Origin: Agelas oroides
Lineage: Eukaryota > Porifera > Demospongiae > Agelasida > Agelasidae
Assembly: GCA_949130485.1 (NCBI GenBank)
Contig: OX422201.1
Coordinates: 4,004,516-4,068,515, forward strand
Direction: 5' to 3'
Length of the DNA: 64,000 nt
Position numbers and translations under genes: made by a program. Below, piece by piece: positions 58,326 to 64,000 of the stretch. Position 1 is the first letter of the stretch. The number at the start of each line of letters is the position of its first letter. The notes beneath the pieces were generated by a model. The model was given only the letters and a program-made list of their open reading frames with translations. It did not search any database and had not been told where the DNA came from.

Positions 58326-59062
58326 TAGCCTCGTACCCAGGCTCCTCCCCTGCAGAAAGACGGGGAGAGAGCCTGGAAGATCTGATCACGTGCCCCGTGA
58401 CGTACTATGCGTGGTTTTGATAATCGAATTATTGCCCACGCAGTCCGTACTCAGTGCTGACACGGCCGTTGTTGTATGTCGCTGAGACTACAGATCGGCA
58501 CTGAAAGACTATTTTTCTAGCTAGACCCAAGCTCCTAGTATGGTATAGCTTCTACTGCAGCGCCAAATTTTACGCTGCCACGACGTTGTTTCGTTCAAAC
58601 GGCGCAGGAGGCAGTCGCCTTATCGACGTTGACAGCGTTGGCTGTCGCTCACTATGTCAGCAAGGAGTCTTTGGAATGCCTCTGTGAACAGCTGTGAGTT
58701 CTGAATACTCCTGGCGTGCTGTCATAGTGAGCGGTAGCCAGCGGTGTGAACGTCGCTAAAGCGACTATCTTCTAGCGCCGTTTGGGCGGAATAGCGATGT
58801 GTACAGTAGAAGCTACACTGCTTACCAGCTAGCTAGATAACAGTGAAACAGCCTTCCAGTGCCCATCTGTAGTCTCAGCGACATCCACTGATCCAGAACT
58901 CCAATAACAGCACGAGTACCGCTTAGTACGAACTGCGTGGGCAATAATTCGATTATCAAAACCACGCATAAAACCACGCATAGTACGTCACGGGGCACGT
59001 GATCAGATCTTCCAGGCTCTCTCCCCGTCTTTCTGCAGGGGAGGAGCCTGGGTACGAGGCTA
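58326..59062. mobile_element. 737-bp inverted-repeat element with perfect 9-bp target duplication
   Basis: Ends TAGCCTCGTACCCAGGCTCC inverted. Outer arms of about 170 bp are nearly identical (58326-58490 and 58890-59062) and inner arms around 58550-58660 and 58720-58820 also pair (GCGCCGTTTG, GTCGCTCACTATG). Flanked by TAGTAATAC at 58317-58325 and 59063-59071. No ORF. It is the longest member of the family that includes the 43-69 bp palindromes. Confidence 0.85.
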
Positions 59063-59071
59063 TAGTAATAC

Positions 59072-59290
59072 TTAACATCTGCATTCGCTAAACTACACAT
59101 GCACCAGTGACTAGCTAAGACAACCCACCAACATCCATGTCCAGTATTTGCCGGGAGGTAGCTGTTGACAGGACTATGCCCCTGCTTCCACCACTAATCA
59201 CCAGGGGCATACCCTCAGGCCCCGCTTGGGGGACAATGCTGGGAGCCTAGTTCTTGTTACTCCCCCTCAGGCTATCCAGCATCCCACCAA
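59072..59290 (-). repeat. Ngaro terminal direct repeat B2
   Basis: 219 bp, starting TTAACATCTGCATTCGCTAA and ending ATCCAGCATCCCACCAA on the plus strand. Identical to 59551-59769. It begins directly after the 9-bp duplication of the preceding palindromic element. Confidence 0.9.
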
Positions 59291-59550
59291 CCTTAACTTC
59301 GTCCTGTCAGAGCCACCCGTCACACTGGGCTATAAAGCCCAGCAGAGATTATATAGTAGATGTGGCCAGTTCATGCACCTGCCATAGGGGGGGGAGGGTG
59401 GGTGGGAGGGAACTCCAACCTTCACCAGCTGTCACTCGGTTTTCCCGCCAGTGAAGTTAATGATGCACGTGCACTGATTGTGGACCTAACCCCACCCCCA
59501 ATCCTGCTCATTTATGTTAACTTGGTTTAACCCTTCCGGTTAAACTGCAT
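59291..59550 (-). repeat. Ngaro inner repeat A2 (predicted partner A1 outside the window)
   Basis: 260 bp between the two B copies. Assigned only from the layout of the element group; the matching A1 copy cannot be seen here. Contains a G-rich run at 59390-59408. Confidence 0.6.
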
Positions 59551-59769
59551 TTAACATCTGCATTCGCTAAACTACACATGCACCAGTGACTAGCTAAGAC
59601 AACCCACCAACATCCATGTCCAGTATTTGCCGGGAGGTAGCTGTTGACAGGACTATGCCCCTGCTTCCACCACTAATCACCAGGGGCATACCCTCAGGCC
59701 CCGCTTGGGGGACAATGCTGGGAGCCTAGTTCTTGTTACTCCCCCTCAGGCTATCCAGCATCCCACCAA
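59551..59769 (-). repeat. Ngaro direct repeat B1
   Basis: 219 bp identical to B2. Followed on the ORF side by about 270 bp of apparent 3' untranslated sequence before the recombinase stop codon. Confidence 0.9.
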
Positions 59770-60038
59770 AGGAAGAATGCCATTCTTCCTCCCCCAAGCC
59801 CCTACCATAATTAACTACCACCCCGGCAACATATACCCTCCCTAGTTAACCATAATATGAACTAATTACATCAACACCTGTACAACAAACGAGCCACAAT
59901 GGTCAACAACTGAGTGGTTAGCACTGCCCACCACTGATAGACTGTGGAACCACACACACAATAATACAATCCCAAACTAGTACAACAATGAGATCACACC
60001 AAGAAACAGTACACAATACTCTGGAACAGTTATCGCCA
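59770..60038. other. 3' untranslated part of the Ngaro element
   Basis: Non-coding; lies between the recombinase stop and repeat B1. No further structure recognised. Confidence 0.5.
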
Positions 60039-61076
60039 TCACTGTTCAGCCAAGCTTGACAACTGTTTTGATAGCCCTGCCAGCCTGTCCCGTGGCACCC
60101 TGACGTACGAGAGGTACGCTGTACTCTCCCACCTGCCCAATGTCTTGATCAGCGAATCCTCAATCCCCACTGCAGCCGCTGTGGTGGCTGCCCCAATTCT
60201 GAAGCTATGGCCTGAGTACTGTGTGATATCCACACCAGACGGCTGCAGTGCCTCCCTCATCCGCTTCACTAACATTTCTCTTGAGAGAGGCGCCCCCGAA
60301 GCCAACCGAAAGAATGGACCAGGGGACTCACCCCTCACTGCAAGGTATGCTGTCACTGCCCCCACTGGACATAGAATGTTGTCTGTCCTCCCAAGGTAGA
60401 CCATCACCCCCTTCCTGAATGGATCAGTCTTCGATGCTTTTATGTGTATTTGCACTACCTTTGGAGATGCCAAACTATCCAAGGTCACATCGCCTGCACT
60501 GAGGTGACAGCCCGGATCATAACTCTTCATGGATGGCACTGTGACCTCTCCGGACCGTAGAAAACCAAAAAAGCAGGTGCAGCAAGCTGCCCACAACATG
60601 ATATTGTCAGCATTGTGCCTGTCCCTCTCCCAGGATCTCCTCAAGTGCCTCAGCATGTTGGGAGTAATGGGTAGTCTGGACTTTGAGCGGGTAGCCGCGC
60701 TCTTTGCCTGCCTTAGCTTGATGCCCTTCAGGGTGCATTCTAACAGGGGCCAGGAGGCCACAAAAGGATCTCCTAACCCCTGCACTATCTGTAGCCGCCG
60801 TATAGCTGACAAGTACCCTTTAATTGAGGTATGCTTGAGGCCTTCATCAGCTAAGTGAGCAACAAACAAGCACAGACGACTCTCTGTCAGTGGTAAGGGT
60901 GGTGAATTTGAGTTATTACAGAACATTAGGTACCTCCTTTGGCCAGACGCATACACCCTTGCTGTAGACGGGGCTATTGAGGCTTCGATAAAGCCCTTAA
61001 CCAGCCCCTCCAGTCGTCCGATGTCCAGTTTTTCTGCACCACCAGCTGTTCCACAAGGTCTTTTGGGACCTGACAT
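60039..61076 (-). CDS. Tyrosine recombinase of the Ngaro element
   Basis: 345 residues. It would join circular element cDNA to genomic DNA. Residues 20-120 look like the core-binding helical domain (ASIAPSTARVYASGQRRYL, then LADEGLKHTSIKGYLSAIRR). The catalytic domain shows the first Arg in FFGFLRSGEVTV, a probable Lys in HIKASKTDPFRKG, the H-x-x-R box as GHSFRIGAATTAA, LGRW in place of the second His, and the nucleophile in STAYLSYVR. The set R-K-H-R-(W)-Y is complete. The ORF overlaps the end of the RT ORF by about 100 bp in another frame, so expression probably needs frameshifting, reinitiation or a separate message. The start at 61076 is the first Met; the true N-terminus could be within the overlap. 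Confidence 0.88.
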   Translation of the reverse strand: MSGPKRPCGTAGGAEKLDIGRLEGLVKGFIEASIAPSTARVYASGQRRYLMFCNNSNSPPLPLTESRLCLFVAHLADEGLKHTSIKGYLSAIRRLQIVQGLGDPFVASWPLLECTLKGIKLRQAKSAATRSKSRLPITPNMLRHLRRSWERDRHNADNIMLWAACCTCFFGFLRSGEVTVPSMKSYDPGCHLSAGDVTLDSLASPKVVQIHIKASKTDPFRKGVMVYLGRTDNILCPVGAVTAYLAVRGESPGPFFRLASGAPLSREMLVKRMREALQPSGVDITQYSGHSFRIGAATTAAAVGIEDSLIKTLGRWESTAYLSYVRVPRDRLAGLSKQLSSLAEQ

Positions 61077-62767
61077 GCTGTCCGTGGAGCCTGAGGAACG
61101 AGATCAAAGAAAACTTCTAGCTTGTTTCTGGAGATAGCATCAGCAGCCCCATTGTCCACCCCTGCAAGGTGAATTGCCGTTAGTGTTATGTCAAACTTTG
61201 CCTCTAAGAAAAATAAGCAACGTAACATGTGGGCCATTGCTGGGTCCTTACAATAACCTCCCTTTATTGCCACTACCACTGACTGGTTATCACAGTGACA
61301 CAGAACGGTTGATCCTTCCCAACCTGATCCCCAAATTGCCGTGGCTACAATGATAGGCAATAATTCCTTGGCTGCAATCGATGTGGTGGCAAATCCAGGC
61401 CACTCACACCATGCTACCTGAAACCACTGCGTGCCCCACAGGGCTCCACAACCCCATGAGCCGGAGGCATCACTCCAAATCTCAACTCCTGGTGTCTGCC
61501 AACTCTCCTTCAACATCATGGAAATACCATTCCACGAACCTACGAATGTGTTCCACCATTCCAAATCTGCTCTGAATGCTGCATTCAGTCTGATCATGTG
61601 ATCCTGCCTTCCAAACTGTGAAATCAGACCAAAAATCCCCCTGAGAAACCTCCTCCCTGGCCTTACAACCTTGCACGCATGGTTCAAGTGCCCTGCCAAT
61701 GACTGTAGTTCTCTCTTTGAGCAGCCCTTGCGCTTCCTCCAACTACCCACCAGCTGTCTCAGTTTCTCTAGCTTCTCAGGCGGAAGTCTTAGTTGTAGCC
61801 CCTCAGAATCCAGCTCTATTCCCAGCAGCGGGAGCAGAGTTGAGGGACCCATTGTCTTCTCCTCTGCCACCGGCATACCAACCTCCCCACACGTCTCCAA
61901 TGCCACCTTAAGGTCTCTGCTGCACTCGTCTGACTTTGGGGGACCAAGCACCACAAAATCGTCCAAGTAGTGATCCAACCATCCTACACCCTTCTGCTTA
62001 ATGATAAATGCCAGAGCGTCCGCCACTGCATTGAAGATCATGGGGGCAGATCGTAGGCCAAATGGCAAGGCTGCATCCACAAACAACTGATCCTCCCATA
62101 CCATACCTAGTAGCCACCGGTCATCTGGGTGAACTGGGACATTCCTATAGGCTGCCTTTAAGTCAAACTTTGCCATGAGTGCTCCCTTACCCAATTGCAC
62201 TACCCTTGCTGCAACCTCGTCAACTGACATGTACGACAGTGAGCAGAGCTCCTTGGTGATACCATCGTTCACACTGCCTCCCTCTGGGGACGACAAATCC
62301 AGTATCAGCCGCCATTTTCCTGGTCCGCTCTTGGGGATCACTCCCAGGGGGCTCACATGCACTTCAGGCATCTTGACTCTCTGGAATGGGCCCAGTAACC
62401 TCCCTGCTCCTCTCTCTCCTTGAATGTACTTTGCCACCACTTCCTTCTGGTCTTTAACCGACTTGAAATTGCCTGATGCTTGTCGGCAATGGGCACTTCT
62501 GTAGTTAAAACCCACTCGGAATCCCTCCCTGATCCCCTTGCACACATACTCTGCAAACCCCCTATCTGGGTGACATAGTAATCCCTTCTCCCATGCGGAG
62601 ATCCGGAGTGGGGAGGTGATGGTTTCCCACTCCCTTCCATGCACCTGTGCTGTCAATGGAGTGCACCGCGCAAGTGCCATCAATGAACTTGAATCCGGGT
62701 GCATCTCCCTTGAGCCACCTGCAATGCGAAGACTACACTTTATAAGGGCCCCTTCCCCCTTTAACAC
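60974..62767 (-). CDS. Reverse transcriptase and RNase H of the Ngaro element
   Basis: 597 residues. It would copy element RNA into DNA. RT motifs: KWRLILDLSSPEGGSVNDGI, LMAKFDLKAAYRNVPVHPDD (first catalytic Asp), LPFGLRSAPMIFN, then HYLDDFVVLG (LDD active site) and LLGIELDSEGLQL. RNase H follows from about residue 430: EIWSDASGSWGCGAL, AAKELLPI, LCHCDNQSVV and a final DAISR carry the D-E-D-D set. The order RT then RNase H, and the YLDDF/FDLKAAY style, are typical of DIRS-group elements. No methyltransferase domain is seen, which fits Ngaro rather than DIRS1. No stop or frameshift interrupts the domains. Initiation at 62767 is the first Met; about 300 bp separate it from the gag ORF. Confidence 0.9.
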   Translation of the reverse strand: MLKGEGALIKCSLRIAGGSREMHPDSSSLMALARCTPLTAQVHGREWETITSPLRISAWEKGLLCHPDRGFAEYVCKGIREGFRVGFNYRSAHCRQASGNFKSVKDQKEVVAKYIQGERGAGRLLGPFQRVKMPEVHVSPLGVIPKSGPGKWRLILDLSSPEGGSVNDGITKELCSLSYMSVDEVAARVVQLGKGALMAKFDLKAAYRNVPVHPDDRWLLGMVWEDQLFVDAALPFGLRSAPMIFNAVADALAFIIKQKGVGWLDHYLDDFVVLGPPKSDECSRDLKVALETCGEVGMPVAEEKTMGPSTLLPLLGIELDSEGLQLRLPPEKLEKLRQLVGSWRKRKGCSKRELQSLAGHLNHACKVVRPGRRFLRGIFGLISQFGRQDHMIRLNAAFRADLEWWNTFVGSWNGISMMLKESWQTPGVEIWSDASGSWGCGALWGTQWFQVAWCEWPGFATTSIAAKELLPIIVATAIWGSGWEGSTVLCHCDNQSVVVAIKGGYCKDPAMAHMLRCLFFLEAKFDITLTAIHLAGVDNGAADAISRNKLEVFFDLVPQAPRTACQVPKDLVEQLVVQKNWTSDDWRGWLRALSKPQ

Positions 62768-63069
62768 CCTGTTCCTAATGACCTTCTGGACTGACTCACT
62801 GCTGAATGGTTTGGAGTCACACTTGACCTGGCAAGTGGAGCAGCAGGATCAGCCCATCGGGTACGGAGACTACGGACCTACAAGGCTCTTCCCCCCCCCC
62901 CGAAATTACCTAACTTGTATACCTATACCCCAATTCCCTGATGTTGTTCATGGGAGCCTGCTTGCCTAAGGTGATACAGATAAACCTCCAGAATCTTGAC
63001 ACAGATAGTATACCAGATGCAACCTAGACTTAATAGTCCATCACACATGCGGGGTAATGATGTTCACAG

Positions 63070-63909
63070 TCATATCCGCTTCTGGCGCTTTCCCCATCCT
63101 ATCCCACTGGGGCATTGTGACTTTGGATGACTGCCCCGACACACTTCACACACGTGGGGGAATCTGCACGTTCTGCCATAGCTGCATGACCCCTCGTTAA
63201 ATTGCCAGCACACTGCTGGCCTCTTTGTGCCCCCCGGCAGCCCAACTCGCTTTCCGTCCCCCTGGGGCAACCCAACCGTCTTCCGGGGGCGTCCACCACA
63301 CACTTCCTGGTAAACCAAGACATCCATACCTGGCCACAACTTCATTCCAGTCGATGCCATTTTCTCTCGGTATGCTTCATCGTATAGGCGCCATGCCGGA
63401 TCCTCCACCTCCATGTAAGCCTTCAGCACCGTCAGCAGGTGGCTCATAAAGTCGGGTGTGCAGTCCGTAAATTTTGAGGACATCGCTGCCGTGTACCTAG
63501 CAAAACACTGGACCCAGGTGATGATGTTATTTATTGGCTTCTTCCTAGCCTGCGTTACCTCGAAACCTGGGAGGACGACCAGTTTTTCCGTGTCGCCCTC
63601 CATCTCCACTTTGTCCATCAAGGATCTTGGACGGAACTCCCCCAGATCCACAAATTCCCACCTCAACATCTTGTCATAGGTCCGTTTGGACAGTGAACCG
63701 AGTCCTTCCCCCAACCACACTTTCGCTGCTTTGGCTGGGCCTTCCAACATTGTAGACGTGTTGAGGAGTGCCATGAGGGATGAGGCCTGCTTTGCTGCTC
63801 GCACTGCAGGTGGTTCCTCTCCCTCTCCCCCACCTTTTGCCTCCAATGGAAACAGGGGTACCCCCGCGTCTGCTAATGCACCACCATCAGGGACATCCCC
63901 CAGGGACAC
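63070..63909 (-). CDS. Gag-like nucleic-acid-binding protein of the Ngaro element
   Basis: 279 residues. It probably packages element RNA. The N-terminal 60 residues are Gly/Ala-rich and low in complexity; residues 60-190 form a predicted helical region (WVQCFARYTAAMSSKF, MSHLLTVLKAYMEVEDPAWR). The C-terminus has a CCCH finger, CWQFNEGSCSYGRTCRFPH (C-x7-C-x5-C-x3-H), directly followed by a knuckle CEVCRGSHPKSQC (C-x2-C-x3-H-x4-C), then a basic end. This zinc array is common in DIRS-group gag proteins. Start at 63909 is the first Met; an earlier start beyond an upstream stop was not seen. Confidence 0.8.
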   Translation of the reverse strand: MSLGDVPDGGALADAGVPLFPLEAKGGGEGEEPPAVRAAKQASSLMALLNTSTMLEGPAKAAKVWLGEGLGSLSKRTYDKMLRWEFVDLGEFRPRSLMDKVEMEGDTEKLVVLPGFEVTQARKKPINNIITWVQCFARYTAAMSSKFTDCTPDFMSHLLTVLKAYMEVEDPAWRLYDEAYREKMASTGMKLWPGMDVLVYQEVCGGRPRKTVGLPQGDGKRVGLPGGTKRPAVCWQFNEGSCSYGRTCRFPHVCEVCRGSHPKSQCPSGIGWGKRQKRI

Positions 63910-64000
63910 TGTAACACAAAAAGAACAACACCAGTCACTGACCCACTGCGACTACCACTGAACCCACAAGAACTTGTTTGTGGGCCCTTATGTGCACCCA

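Larger units (their letters stand above)
59072..64000 (-). mobile_element. Ngaro-type (DIRS-group) tyrosine-recombinase retrotransposon, 5' end beyond the window
   Basis: Minus-strand order: gag-like ORF (63070-63909), RT-RNase H ORF (60974-62767), recombinase ORF (60039-61076, overlapping), then a split repeat: 59551-59769 (B1), 59291-59550 (A2), 59072-59290 (B2). B1 and B2 are identical over 219 bp. In Ngaro elements the order is A1-ORFs-B1-A2-B2, so A1, a match to 59291-59550, should lie just past base 64000. All three ORFs are open. No LTRs, no integrase of DDE type and no target duplication at the visible end, as expected of this group. Confidence 0.88.

Noticed and set aside
59072-59769. 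Reading the 219-bp direct repeats as two LTRs of a solo or short LTR element
   Set aside because: They lie on the same side of the ORFs with a 260-bp spacer, and the adjacent gene is a tyrosine recombinase, which fits Ngaro split repeats.

Overview
This window looks like nuclear DNA of an early-branching animal, most likely a demosponge. That placement is inference. It rests on AT-rich DNA with short coding exons and GT-AG introns, a CD225/dispanin gene with perfect intron phasing, a U2-type snRNA with a TATA box, and a dense load of small palindromic elements of the TAGCCTCGTTCCCAGGC type, which I associate with sponge assemblies. Nothing bacterial is present: no operons, no CRISPR, no rRNA or tRNA that I could find. 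Most long ORFs here are shadows or transposon relics, so genes were built by chaining exons whose splice sites and phases agree.

Layout. 0.18-2.3 kb (+): the 3' half of a Ulp1/SENP-like cysteine protease gene, with one intron bounded by a perfect 58-bp inverted repeat that contains both splice sites. 2.3-16 kb: a TIR element of 2.9 kb with satellite-like arrays, several MITEs, nested palindromic elements and a G24 tract. 16.4-19.3 kb (-): an unrecognised multi-exon gene with a Tigger-like MITE in an intron. 20.7-21.3 kb (+): broken Mutator-like transposase. 23.4-23.7 kb (-): broken Crypton/DUF3504-like ORF. 25.1-26.2 kb: a 1.13-kb fold-back element flanked by TA. 26.6-26.8 kb (-): a U2-like snRNA with an altered branch-point recognition sequence. 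27-33 kb: duplicated and inverted repeats. 33.5-34.0 kb (-): two phase-matched exons of an unrecognised gene. 36.85-41.53 kb (+): complete three-exon CD225/dispanin membrane protein gene whose first intron is filled with repeats, including a TTAA-flanked piggyBac-like MITE. 42.4-45.7 kb (-): decayed LINE. 46.2 kb: a transposon ORF tail. 48.4-51.6 kb: CCATGGATGG minisatellites in opposite orientations around a second TTAA-flanked element. 52.6-53.3 kb: a second LINE relic. 54.0-57.1 kb (+): exons of one or two unrecognised genes, one ending in a coding minisatellite. 58.3-59.06 kb: a 737-bp inverted-repeat element with a 9-bp target duplication. 59.07 kb to the end (-): a nearly complete Ngaro/DIRS-group tyrosine-recombinase retrotransposon with gag, RT-RNase H and recombinase ORFs open and a diagnostic split direct repeat.

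The most unusual signals are: (1) the U2-like RNA, which keeps the U6-pairing region, Sm site, conserved loops and compensatory stem changes but lacks the canonical GUAGUA; (2) a family of near-perfect palindromes, some only 43-69 bp long, each flanked by 9-bp target duplications, one nested inside another; (3) the intron whose donor and acceptor are reverse complements of each other. A Mutator-like transposase relic lies in the same window and is a possible type of mobiliser for the 9-bp-duplication family.
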